This document shows, piece by piece, positions 42,374-53,975 of a DNA stretch of 64,000 nucleotides. The stretch is from Kalmusia sp. IMI 367209 (taxonomy: Eukaryota > Ascomycota > Dothideomycetes > Pleosporales > Didymosphaeriaceae). The stretch covers positions 248,001-312,000 of the forward strand of contig JAPEUQ010000017.1 in assembly GCA_027946365.1 (NCBI GenBank), written 5' to 3'. Made by a program: the position numbers and the translations under genes. The notes below the pieces were generated by a model. It had not been told where the DNA came from. It made no database searches and was given only the letters and a program-made list of their open reading frames with translations. The stretch's first letter is position 1. Each line of letters starts with the position of its first letter.

Positions 42374-44634
42374 ATGAGTGCAGGATGTCACCTATGCTCT
42401 CAGATGGATGGGGTCCTTCGTACCCAGGATATGGCTTGCATTAAAATCGGTGAATATCGAATGCTTCAGGAAAACCGACACTGCTACACATGCAGCCGTA
42501 TTGAACATCTGCTCAAGGCAAGGGCTGCCGTCGAATACCGCATGATCAAAGCACAAGACAACATTCTTGTATATTGGCATGATCCAGTCCTTCGTATCTG
42601 CGTCTCCAAAATTGCACTTGACCTTATCAAGGCTGAAGATATGTTCGTGCCTGACGACGATGAAAGCTCCTCGATCAGCTCGCGTTTCCTTAAGGAAGTC
42701 ACCCATATGTGCAGCTCTAATCATGGCCACGCATGCAATCCGATGCCCATAGTGAATGAGCTCGTCACCATGAACGACCAGGTTTCAAGCATGCTTATGA
42801 TAGACGTCCAACGAAATTGCCTTGTGCCTCATTCAGCCATAAACCCGTACGTGGCGCTAAGGTAAATAACTCCTATAACATTTAAGGTGGAAATACAGCT
42901 AAGCGGTCATGGTCCTATCAGCTATGTATGGGGTGGAGCCACGAAGTACTCTGGTCCTCTGCAGACAGTTCGCAACAATCTAGCCGGTCTTAGCAAGGAC
43001 GGTGCATTCGAAGCGCTCGGCCATTATGACCTTCTCCCAGCAACAATTCGAGATAGTATCATACTCACGCGAAAGCTAGGTGTATCGTATCTCTGGTATG
43101 TAGCTTATGGCCCATCTACAATGACACGGGTGTAGTCTTACCCTTATTCCCTGTATTGGTCCAATTTTTTAATACTGCTCCTTTCTTCTGCTAACTCATT
43201 TCAAGGGTAGACCGCTTCTGTATTGTGCAAGACGATCCGACTCACAAGCATGCTCAACTAGAATTGATGGGTACTATCTATACCAACGCATATCTTACGA
43301 TCGCAGCATGTGAGGGCACAGATGACGGATACGGTCTTCCTGGGATCAGTGAACGAAAACGGCCGTTTGAACGGCTCGAGTTTGGACCGCGGTCACATTG
43401 GGTGAACCAGCTCCCCGCTAATTGGCACAACACTAAGAGCGCGTATAATACGCGGGGCTGGACGTTTCAGGAATGGCTTTTATCACCCAGAAAACTCGCT
43501 TTCCACAACAACACAGTCACCTGGTCGTGTAACCTCGCAAAAGTTATGGAGAATGGCTATTCCTTGAAAGGACTAGTACCTCCAGCTCAGCTACCGAATT
43601 TGTTATCGTTACCCTCTCCAGCATCATCGCCTGACATACACTGCTATTATCGACTTGTGGAACAATACACACGACGCTTTTTAAGTTATCCAGAGGACGC
43701 GCTAGCAGCTTTTACGGCCGTCGTGATTCGTATGGGCCACAATATGAGGTGCGATATGCTATTTGGCTTGCCTGAAATGCTCTTTGATGGTTCGTTATTA
43801 TGGTATGCACCTAGACGAGGCTCGAAGCGTAGAAGAGATATAAGCGGCCACGTTATCAAAGCTTTACCAAGTTGGTCATGGGCAGCTTGGGAACAAGACA
43901 TAGACACGCAACTCTGCAAAGAAGTCTTTCCTTGGGAGACTGACCAGCATAATCCTGGCTTGTTTCGCGCCAGCAGTGGAGATGTGACATTTATCCCATT
44001 CATTAAGTGGTATAAGATTGATGCCAGGACCGGTGCTCGAACCCAGGTCCGAAACGATTTGTCCGTCAAACGTTCCGGATACAGAGGAGGCGTCAATGTT
44101 CCATATAATCAATTGCAGTCACAATTCTCATTCTCTCGCACGGCTTCACTTCACCGTTCATCGTATACCGAGCCAAGCAATACCGTCATCGAGTTCCATA
44201 CGCGCCGACTCAATTTGTACGCTCAAGATCTAGAAGACTCTGATTATGGGTTCGCAATGCAGTTGATGAACTACGACGGGGATCATGTTGGGGTACTATA
44301 CGACTATCCCTCAGATTGCGTGTTTGAAATTGAACAGCAACCCTTCAAGCGCTTTCCCTGCGAAGTTATTTGTATCAGCGCCGCAGTGTGCAAATTGAAC
44401 CCCCGAGTATGGTCTGCGTCCAGATGGGTAAGGATTGCGCATAAGGACTGCCCTCGAAATGATGATTGCTTTCTGGGTCGGTGTGCATTAAGCACGGAAT
44501 GGAGATATGGCTACTATTTCGTGCTTTGGATCGAGTGGAAGGAAGGCATAGCGTACCGCAAAGCACTAGGGCAGGTCTCGGAAGAGTATTGGGATGATGC
44601 TGGTGCTGAGTGGATCGAGGTTCGTTTGGGATGA
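42374..44634 (+). CDS. HET-domain (heterokaryon incompatibility) protein 1, 3 exons
   Basis: HET-domain proteins trigger cell death on fusion of genetically different hyphae, or act with NLR-type partners. Exons are 42374-42861, 42922-43095 and 43208-44634, with introns of 60 and 110 nt, giving 696 residues. The first 160 residues form an N-terminal region with paired cysteines (CHLC, CYTC) whose fold I do not recognise. The HET domain follows: YVALSYVWGG, HYDLLPATIRDSIILTRKLG, YLWVDRFCIVQDD, MGTIYTNAYLTIAA, and later AYNTRGWTFQEWLLSPRKL, which are the conserved blocks in the right order. The C-terminal 330 residues include SWSWAAWE and are otherwise unassigned. No NB-ARC, WD40 or TPR region follows, so this is a stand-alone HET protein. 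It is convergent with a second HET gene 0.8 kb away. The start at 42374 is the first ATG in the frame. Confidence 0.88.
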
Positions 44635-45396
44635 CCACTGGTCCTAATTAATAGATTGTCCATACGACCGCGTTATCTGGCAAGTGATCTTTACTGGTGA
44701 TCACCTGCCCCGTATCAAACTAGGGCCTAATACATGGTAGTACCTCATTCGAAGTATATGTGCGAGTGCTATTAGTATTTATCATAGCCTCTAGTCTTGA
44801 TCACCATCGTTTCCTGCGTAGAGCAAGTAGGGGTAGAGGGCAGTAAAGATTTACTGATCCTAGCTACGATCATCGACTATTGGGATCTGGATTAAGTAGA
44901 TGCTATGGAAATAATGAAACAACGCGTCAGATTCCAAATACAATCCGATGAGCTATCTTGTACAGCAAGATCGACTTCTGGACAGAAAAATCGGGGAAGA
45001 ATAGCATGCACCGATGACCACTAGCTGTGCGACTCGATCTTCGCCCTCATTTAAATATACGCTCTTCGCGTCCGATCAAAATCAATCCATTCTCAAGCGT
45101 ACATCATCGCATCCTTTTTATAGGCCTTCACTCGTTACAAAAATAACAAAAGCATAGTGATTATATGCCCCAAAACGACCTTTACCACTGTATAGACGAA
45201 AGACATTTAAATTCCTCAATCGGTACATCATTATGCTCAGTAACACTGGACCTGGATCCTGGAAATGTGGGTCGATGTTCTAAGCTTTTACCTTCTGCCA
45301 TCTCCATGCCACGATTGAGACACTATTCTGGCAATTTGCAGGTCTGTTCAATACGAGGCTGCTCCCTCCTTCGGCACATCATAGCTTTCATACTCG
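44635..45396. other. Intergenic between convergent HET genes
   Basis: This 762-bp stretch lies between the stop codons of the two HET genes and should contain both terminators. An 82-codon plus-strand frame (45165-45413) overlaps the HET gene 2 end and has no signature. Confidence 0.4.
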
Positions 45397-47819
45397 TCAC
45401 CATATTTCAATAGTCTTAGTCCGACACGGCAGTGCATTGGTAACAAGTCGTTTTTGAGGTGGATTATATGATTCTTGCGCTGCTGGTAGCATGCCCGTAT
45501 CAGGCGGGAGAGAGGATTTCTTTCGATTAGATGATGGAATGAAAGGTTTTTTTGAAACGTATGATGGGTCCGCTAATATATCGTCTGCCCACGTCGGCAT
45601 CCATGAGGTCGTGGTAGACATTGGTCGAGCGTTGAAAGACTTCCTGACCGGTTGAGCTGTGTTTGTCGGGGTTACACTTGGTGTATCTTTCACCCTCTTT
45701 TTTTTGATCATGTTCGCTTCACCTGATGTGATTCTACCTCTCTGATTTCGAGAATCGCAAATGGAGCATTTGTCACTGGTGCGTGTAAGAGCATGGACGT
45801 AGCATGCACCAACAAGGATATAGTGCTGCTCCACTCGTCGAAGAATAAGTGGTACCTCGGTTCCTTCGAGGATCCAAATCTCGTCCCAGTTCTTTAGGTC
45901 CATTGGGCCAATTCCTAGTGAGTGATCTGTACCGAAGAGTTTGCGGTTTCCGCCGTGCTGTTTTAGTACTGACACGAAGCTCTTGAGTTCTTCTTCATCG
46001 AAATGATTATTCCTTGAAACTGATTTAGACATTGTGCAGCAACACCTAGGATATTTGTTAAAGGCTGATAGTGTTGGTCCAGTACGAGACCTCAGTATCG
46101 GTCTGCGTTGACTGTGATCTTTACAATAGACAAGGTCTCGTTGATAGCAATCTACACACATTCCTCCAAACGCCTTTGGTATATCTGCCCCCAGAATCGG
46201 TGTATTCGTCCTAGGACTTCCGGTAAAATGAGTATAAGTTGAAACTATCGATTCCCAAAATTCTTGAGCTCTACGACAGACTCTAGTCCCAGGATTCGGT
46301 GACGCGCTAAGTAACCAGTGTCCTTCGTGTAGTGTCATAATATCACTACTCTGGCTTAGGAATATGTCAGCTCTATCGAGGACACTTTCTTCCGACCAGA
46401 CGGTGCCGCATCTCTGCCCAGTCACCCTGAGAGTAGATCGAAGCGGATACTCTATTTGTTCATTCGTAGATAAATAGTCCTTATGCAGTGGGAGGATTTG
46501 CGGTTTTGAAGAACGCCTATGTGCTTCATATTGAACCGGAAGAGATGTCAGTGACTTCTTCGTCCAGTCCGGTACCCAGGTTGGCATTTTCATGCCCGAC
46601 AAACCATCAACGTGCGTGAGTATTTCTAGTGAACTGGTAAATGTGATGTGAAAAGCGGCAGCTTGCAAAAATACCCAACCAGCACTGACTGATGTGGAGT
46701 AATCAGCTTGAAGAGGTAATGAGTGATGCAATAGCCCAAGAATAGCATATACTTTGTCACGGGCATCCTTGCAGGAACAATTACGGGAGATTTGTAGTAA
46801 TGACAGCAGATCTGATTTCTAGGATTGTAAGCTGAAGTCACCAACTGGCTATTTGGCCGATTGTGGACCAGGGTAGGAAAAAGACGTACCCCTCTGAGAT
46901 GGATATGCTTGGCTGTCGTTTGTTGCAGACCAAAAGATAAGACTGGTGGCAATATCATCGGATAATTGCGCGCCGCCATGAGGCGCAAGTATAGATTGCA
47001 ATGCTCCACGAGGTCTGCCCAACTCATCTGCTTATCTCCATATAGTACCAGCGCACTCTTAGCGACGGCCACCTCTTGCAGTACCCATACTCGATGAAAC
47101 CACCGACTTTGGAAAAGAGAGATGAAGCTCAAGACCTGAGGGAGTTGACCATGGATGTCGCTGCTGATGTAGTCTACCAGACGATCAAGGGTACCATTGC
47201 CTTCGCCTAGAAAAACCACCACGCGAATTGCGCCTCGAAAGATTGCCATCATGTTTTTGACTTGATGGTTTCGCTCCCTAATGCTGGACTGATCTATACA
47301 AATCGCATCTACCCATAGACATCGATCTGCATCTGATCTACGTAGCCTCCTGAGGGCGGCTTCACAATTTTTTGTAATACTAATCAACTGCTTTCTGGGA
47401 CCACATCTAATGGTTTTGCAGAGTGAATCGTCACCGTGCTCATCACCCCAGGTATATGAGAGAGCTTCATAAATCGGACCTTGTTGGAGGTTAACATGCT
47501 TCAGGTCGCACTGAAGTGGGTCCTCGTCTCGTCCGGGTTTCAGTACCAGAATACGAATCTGACGAATGTCAAGATCGAGGGCGTCATAATGATATCTGCG
47601 GGCGCTGAGTGGCGAGCGACGCGCGGGAGCAAATGTTCCTCCCGGTTTCGGTTGGATCTGCATATCAGTGTACATGTCTATAGGCGGTTGGACTAAGCCA
47701 AACTCAACAGCGAAGCCACATCGCTTGCAGAATTCGATGAACGTGTTGGGAATGGTACACCAATCAGCGTGACGGCAAGCTCGACTAAGGACAAGATCCG
47801 TAACTGTGTTCGTCGCCAT
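45397..47819 (-). CDS. HET-domain protein 2, 2 exons
   Basis: A full-length HET protein with the typical C-terminal module. Exons on the minus strand are 47819-46842 and 46767-45397, joined by a 74-nt intron. This joins NSQL to DARDKVYAILGLL, a conserved block, and gives 782 residues. An in-frame ATG at 47909 would add 30. The N-terminus has paired Cys motifs (CRHADWC, CKRCGF). HET-domain blocks start near residue 120: YEALSYTWGDE, NCEAALRRLR, LWVDAICIDQSSIRERNHQV, FRGAIRVVVFLGEG and RVWVLQEVAVAKSALVLYG. The usual downstream motif is present as SLGIGPMDLKNWDEIWILEG...PLILRRVEQHYILVGACYVHAL, followed by a Ser/Thr/Pro-rich tail of about 120 residues. It differs from HET gene 1 in sequence, so the two are not a recent duplication. 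A role in allorecognition is inferred from the family. Confidence 0.88.
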
Positions 47820-48821
47820 GTTGAGGCTTAGACATAGACGGTTTGCACGCGCACAATAAGAAGTGGCCGATTTCGAAGTCAACGAGAGGGAAGATTGGAA
47901 GCTCAGCAAGTATTATTAGTAAAAGAATAAGACGCATGATAGCTTTCACAACATAGCCTCTGCGCAGCAGCCTTACCCCGCACCGGTCTGCAGATATGTG
48001 TGGCTCAGCCTTAACAATTATGACAGTAAGTTCAAGGCTGCATAGAAACGAGGCACAAACGTGCTAACCCATCTAGGCACCGAGCTTCACCGGTTGCTAA
48101 CGAACATTGAAATCTTGAAGGGTCATTGCCGACTCCATTACACGAGAAAGCAAATGTCAGTTATTGTAAGTAGCACCAGCATTTCTCAATTGATGTGATA
48201 TTTTAGACAGAGGGTGTGAGGATGGAGATCTAGGTGTCAGACGGCCTTGAAAACTGCTTGAAGCTTGGACAAGACAGTATTGAAAGTCGTTCTAACATTT
48301 TGCGCTCACAGATTAACTTCAATTGCTGTTGTAAGATGTTTTACACATTGCTGCCGCTTTGTGTTGGCTTCGATGGGACTCCTTTCACTGTGTTTGCCTG
48401 TTTCGGCTAGCTTTATTCTTTCTGTCTCACCATTGGTCGCCGGCACTCGGACGTGAAGAAAATTCTTGAAAACCTATTAGGTGAGGCGCGCGAGCACAAG
48501 AAAGCTGTTAGAACGTTGACGACATTGCAAATCGTGAAAGACTGCATTCGTAGGATTGGGTCGATAATGTAGACATTGATAGCGTTCTCGTCGCATAAGT
48601 TGAGTTACCATACTGCATCTAGATGATTCTGAAATTGTAGCATTAGAACATTAGCCTGTGTGTATGCTTGAGTGGTATTAGCATGTTAGCCCAATGAAGT
48701 CCCTGGCTCCAATACATGACGAATTGTCCAGTGAAACTTGTTTTTATAATCCTCTTACATTTCCTAGCGTACATGTGCCATTTTCCTCATATTCCACACT
48801 CATACTTTCTACAAACCCTAT
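47820..48821. other. Intergenic, HET gene 2 to TMEM14
   Basis: About 1 kb with the HET gene 2 promoter and the TMEM14 3' end. I see no gene, repeat or RNA signal here. Confidence 0.4.
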
Positions 48822-49253
48822 CTAGTTCGTCCTCCCCCTCGACCACGCCGACCCAAAAGCGAACAATCCATAAGCAGCCAACAAACTCAATCCGAAGGGC
48901 AACGGCTTCTGGGTCCTAAGAGCGCGAGGGAATGAGCTACCGGCGAGCACGAGAGAAGCGAGCAAGCCAAGCTCGACACCATAAGGCTGCCTGTTACGGA
49001 TGCGGAGGCCGCCGAGGATGTACTGCGGTCAGCGTTAGAGTGTATGTGGCATAGGATCGGGAGCACTCACGAGAGTTCCGACAGAGACGCCTGCGGCGAC
49101 AGAGGGAATCGAACCGGTGCGGACGTAGCCCGTGATACCACCTCCAGCGGTGAGCGCACCGAGAATCAGACCGATGGTGTCGAGAGGTGCCTACGATGTT
49201 GTGTTAGCATGCCCGTAACGTCTAATTGAAGTAGCTTGGAGCTCATTCACCAT
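48822..49253 (-). CDS. TMEM14-family small membrane protein (UPF0136), 3 exons
   Basis: A 107-residue, strongly hydrophobic protein of the TMEM14 family. The family sits in mitochondrial or ER-type membranes; human TMEM14C has a role in haem precursor transport, though fungal function is unclear. Exons on the minus strand are 49253-49251 (ATG only), 49190-49071 and 49022-48822, with introns of 60 and 48 nt. Conserved glycine-rich blocks are present: IGLILGALTAGGGITGYVRTGS, VAAGVSVGTL|YILGGLRI, and a C-terminal LPFGLSLLAAYGLFAFG. The initiator lies alone in its exon: the first intron (GTGAAT, TGCTAAC branch, TAG) starts directly after ATG, giving MAPLDTIGL. It is divergent from OST2 with 311 bp between start codons. 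Confidence 0.85.
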
Positions 49254-49564
49254 TGTTATAGCTTCAGACTAAAGCAATGCTACTATGTGGGATGTGAACG
49301 ACTTTTACGGAGATATTTCAGTGATGGTTTGGGTCGTAATCCAGAGGCCTCGATTGCTCCAGCTTTCAAAGCTGCGGGGAGCTCAATGCATCATCGCGCC
49401 TTCCATCTCCGAAATGCCGACACCTCCACCTTCCATCCCTGCCAGGAACAGGCATACGTAATCATGCACAGACCACCCAACTTCACAGCTGGCCTCAAGC
49501 TCTAAACCGCCCGCACATCTCCAACGCGCCCAATTCCGCCTGCCTCTCCAAATCAACGTCCAAC
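49254..49564. promoter_or_regulatory. Bidirectional promoter region between TMEM14 and OST2
   Basis: A 311-bp gap between two divergently transcribed membrane-protein genes; both promoters must lie here. No factor site is singled out. Confidence 0.5.
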
Positions 49565-50153
49565 ATGCCGCCCAAATCGCGAGTCCCTGAAAAGCCCGCC
49601 GCTGCCACCCACAGCACCCCCGTGAAGTCAACTGCAGGTGGAGCGAAATCAAGCAGGAGTGGCTCGCTGGACGCGCAAGAGATCGTGCAGGGTGTGTGGA
49701 ACAAGTATGTCGAGAAGACGCCGCAGCGGGTCAAGCTTCTGGATAGCTTCATGGTGTTTTTGATTGTGGTTGGTGTGCTGCAATTTGCGTACTGTCTGCT
49801 TGTAGGGAACTTTGTACGTATGCCCCAAGCGGTCCTCCAAGACCACCATCTTCGCAATTATCTCCAGTCTCCTATGCTTAGTGGGATCGAAATGCTGTGA
49901 AATTATCAGCTTGATGCTCAATTTCTAGTGGTGGAGCAACTGCTAATCTGTTGTGTACACACAGCCCTTCAACGCCTTCCTCTCCGGCTTCAGCGCAACG
50001 GTCGGCCAATTCGTTCTTACCGCGTCCCTCCGCATCCAGACCAATCCCGAAAACAAAGCCGACTTCGAGAGCATTTCACATGAGCGTGCATTCGCCGATT
50101 TTGTCTTTGGCTCGTTAATCCTACACTTTTTCTGCATCAACTTCATCAACTGA
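49565..50153 (+). CDS. OST2: Oligosaccharyltransferase subunit Ost2 / DAD1, 2 exons
   Basis: Ost2 (DAD1, 'defender against cell death') is a small multi-spanning subunit of the ER oligosaccharyltransferase that N-glycosylates nascent proteins. Exons are 49565-49813 and 49965-50153 with a 151-nt phase-0 intron, giving 145 residues. After a basic, Ser/Ala/Pro-rich 38-residue N-terminus comes the family core: [58 protein letters not shown] and an end [20 protein letters not shown]. Three or so membrane helices are evident. The start [10 protein letters not shown] lies in good context. Length and motifs are normal, and an essential function is expected. Confidence 0.96.
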
Positions 50154-52208
50154 AGAGCCCTGAAAGGTTTATTTTTCTGGAAGCGCGCAGTGAATATCTA
50201 CAGATAGGAGACGCTATTTGAGTTGGACAAGCATTGGCGTTTACATTAGGAGGGGACAAAATTCGTGTGCTATACCTTTGAGGACTAGGGATTGAATGCA
50301 TAAAACGAACATCCAAGCTGTGTCGCTCTTCAATGGCTCTTCGATGATGATGATCTGTGCCCAACTGTCCAAGTGTTGAAATCTACGAGAAAAGAATTTG
50401 GGTACTGAAGCATATGTCGACATAAGATATATACCAGCCATGACTTCGCTTTGCAGAGACACTTCAAAGCTCCTATAACGAGCAGTCAACTGGTTGTCCA
50501 GTCTATGCGCCAGCCAGTGACGCCAGCACGGATGTTATATAACCACAAAGCACTCAATCGTTGAAATAGACGACCTTCAAACGACTTGAGCTCTGCAGCA
50601 CCTACCACTTCCAACAAAATACCTTACATTTAAGGTCTACTGCAAGGACCGGCATATTCACCGACCACATTGGTGCCAATATAGTGACCCTTGGAATCAG
50701 ATCACCGATTGTATTGAAGACACAATCGATGTTGCTGATGATGCTGCGCACACGAGGATCGAGGTTGAGAACTGCAGGGGGCGGGCCTCTTGAGGCGTAC
50801 GCAACCGGTCTAGTTTGAAAGTATCCAAAGATGTTCTGCCTCGGGCTGTACTAAGTCGAATACAGGACAGGCTAAATCGACCTTCCTAATACTATAACCG
50901 ATTGCTGCGATATTGTATCTTTGTCAGAATCAACCATGTCATCATGCACTTCGCATGCGGATGCTCGCCCAGAAATCAGCCAAGGTGCTTGAAATATTTT
51001 CCCGCTGCTTTGCCGTCACTGGTGAGAACCGAGATGGCCGGCTTGGGCATCTAAGGGTAGTAAAGAAAGACAAGCATGGGATTGCTGGTGCGGCCTGTAG
51101 ATGGTTTGGCGTGAAGAAAGAAGGGAACGAAACGGGCGGGAGAATCAATTCTAACTCAGACGAAATGGAATAGAACAAAAGCTAACATTCGGATGAAGCA
51201 TGATAGAACGAATATACCAAACCCCTTCGTTGTTCGACCGGCCATTGGGCGACGAAGTACTGCACTAGGACAGAACTCCGAGGCCTCATTTTGGGCCGAA
51301 TTGGTCTCGTATACACTACGCACAAGACAAAAATTATCAGAATCTTTTCCTAGTGCCGTAGGTGCCATTGCGAATTTTCAAGAGATGACGTCGGAGAGAA
51401 TGTAAAGCATTTGTTGTTCGGCGGCCGGTTGCCGGCGGCTTTGTCGTCCGCAGTTCCCTTGAATGTCCTCGTGGGCACGGAAGAGCTAGCAAATGGTCAC
51501 ATGGGCACTTGATCTTACGTATCTAGATCCATCGATAGCATATCGTTGAGCCGCCTACGCCACACGCAGGCCCGTCAAAGGCCTTGCATTGCCTCCCCAC
51601 CGCTTGCCATTGCGCCGTCAGTGAGAACTCGCTTTCCCGGCGGGAAACCGCAACGTTTCCCTCATCGGAGTGAATCCACGTATGGCGAGCATCAGAAGAG
51701 CAATTGATATGCATCTCCCCCACAAACGGACTGCTCGGACTGCTCGTACATGCGAAGGGCGCGATCGCAATGTTGGCTGCCCCTGTCGATTTTCGGCTTG
51801 GCCCTGCAAGAAGCGAAGGTGCGCGCCTGCCATTCGCTGATCCGCGACTAGCCGAACCGTTATTACCGTTTAGGGAACAACAAAGCTGCGGGTGCACGCA
51901 AGATTATTCCTTTCTCCATCGCTTTATCTATCAGCTTCGCAGCGTGAGATAACGCTGCATAGGGCGTACGCTTGGTACACTCGCACCAACTGACACTAAC
52001 ATCCAACTATTACATAACTCGACCACTTCCCTACCGGTTGCCCCTCCAATTTGTGGACGAAAGTTTAAATCGCAGAGCAGAAAAATTGAACATTGATTTT
52101 ACGCCGACATCTGTGTAATTGGGCTAGTCATCCTAAGATACACGATACATACGTAGATTACCCAAAATCTATCTGCAACTTCAAACCCCTCTGATCCCCA
52201 AGGTCGCA
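50154..52208. other. Intergenic, OST2 to aminotransferase
   Basis: About 2 kb. Short frames at 50913-51173, 51193-51405 and 51704-51952 lack motifs and are overlapped by equally long frames on the other strand. No repeats or RNA genes were recognised. The last few hundred bases should hold the aminotransferase promoter. Confidence 0.35.
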
Positions 52209-53975
52209 ATGGCTCCTCCAAGTGCAATTGATCCTCCAGCAGAGGTCACGGCGATTACAGACACAACTGGCGTCACTCTCCCGGATGCTTTGCAGGCCCC
52301 GATTAAATCGAACGAGATTGGCAAGAGGAGAAGGGAGGCAAGAGAAGGCCAGTGGGGAATTGCTGCTCCGTCAGACACTAGGGACTTTAGGTTCAGAAAT
52401 TATGAGGGAAAGCCCAAGGCAAAACGATGGGATCGTAAGTACATCTCGAATTCATCATCATTCGCATTGCTTGCCTAGTTATACTCAAATTATTCCGCAA
52501 AACACGAAAGCACAACACACAATGCTAACACAGGGGGGATAGATTATTTCAGCCATGAGGCCAGAGTCCGCAAAGGCAACAAGCTCAAGGGCGCAGCCAA
52601 ATTTCTAACAAGCAAGCCCGGAATCATCAGTCTTGGTGGCGGCCTACCCTCTAGCGAATATTTTCCGTTTGAACAGATCTCAGTCAAGGTTCCTGCGAAA
52701 GGCAAGTTCTCTGAAGCTGAGACGAAGGAGTCGGGCGTCATCATCACCGCCGGAAAACACGACCTCGCCAATATGAAGTCAACTTATGATATTGCCACTG
52801 CCTTCAATTACGGCCAAGGAGCGGGATCAGCACAGCTTCTCCGATGGGTCACCGAACACACTGAATTCGTACACAGTCCGCCGTACCAAGACTGGCAATG
52901 TACGTTGACCATTGGAAGCACATCCGGTCTGGATATGACCCTCCGCCTGATGACTCGCCCAGGAGACATGGTTCTCTCAGAAGAATATACCTTCTCTGCT
53001 GCCGTGGAGACCGCCTTACCGTTAGGTGTTCGCATGGTAGGCGTCCCCGTTGATTCCGAAGGCCTCATTCCCGAAGCCATGGACGAGATTCTCACAAACT
53101 GGGATGTCAACGGCAAAGGAGCCCGCAAGCCACACCTCCTTTATACAGTGCCCACTGGGCAGAACCCCACCGGTGCTACGCAGAGCGGTCCTCGCCGCCG
53201 CGCCGTCTATGCCGTGTGCCAAAAACACGACATTTACATCATCGAGGATGAACCTTACTTCTTCCTCCAAATGCAACCCTACACGGGTCCCAACGCGCCT
53301 GCCGTCCCACCACCATCCTCCCACGACGAATTCCTCAAGTCCCTCGTCCCCAGCTTCCTCAGCATGGACACTGACGGCCGCGTCCTCCGCCTCGACTCTT
53401 TTTCCAAAGTGGTCGCACCCGGTTCCCGCATTGGCTGGATCACCGCGTCGGAGCAGCTCATCCAACGCTACCAAAAGTACGCCGACGTCTCTACGCAGAA
53501 CCCCTCGGGCATCTCCCAACTAGTCATGTTCAAGCTCCTCGACGAGCACTGGGGCCATGACGGCTACCTCGACTGGCTCATCCACATCCGCATGGAGTAC
53601 ACCAAGCGGCGCGACGTCATCCTGCACGCCTGCGAGAAGCACCTCCCGCGCTCCATCGTATCCTGGAACCCCCCGATGGCGGGCATGTTCCACTGGCTCA
53701 AGGTGGATTTCAAGCAGCACCCCGACTACCCCGCCAAGAGCATCGAGACCATCGAAGAGGAGATTTTCATGCGCGTCATCGATCACGGGGCGTTGGTCAT
53801 GCGCGGGAGCTGGTTCTACGCGAGCGAGGAAGACGAGCACAACACGTTGTTTTTCAGGGCGACGTACGGGGCTGCCAAGGCGGATCAGATCGAAGAGGCG
53901 GTGCGGCGATTCGGGCTGGCCATCAGAGAGGAGTTCAAGTTGGGGGAGACAAATGGGCAAACCAATGGGCATTAA
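52209..53975 (+). CDS. ARO8: Aromatic amino acid / 2-aminoadipate aminotransferase (Aro8 type), 2 exons
   Basis: A class I/II (fold type I) PLP enzyme that transfers amino groups between aromatic amino acids or 2-aminoadipate and 2-oxoacids, in Phe/Tyr metabolism or lysine biosynthesis. Exons are 52209-52434 and 52543-53975 (108-nt intron, phase 1), giving 552 residues. Motifs: YFSHEARVRKGNKLKG and ISLGGGLPSSEYFPF near the N-terminus, FNYGQGAGSAQLLRW, PTGQNPTGAT, YIIEDEPYFFLQ with the PLP-binding Asp, and DSFSKVVAPGSRIGW with Lys364 as the likely Schiff-base lysine. The substrate-carboxylate arginine is in FFRATYG. There is no mitochondrial presequence, so it is probably cytosolic. The Aro8/Aro9 split cannot be made confidently by eye. 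It converges with SKT5. Confidence 0.93.

Noticed and set aside
49105..49115. Perfect B-box GGTTCGATTCC on the minus strand
   Set aside because: It lies inside the TMEM14 coding exon (encoding GSIP), with no A box or cloverleaf around it.
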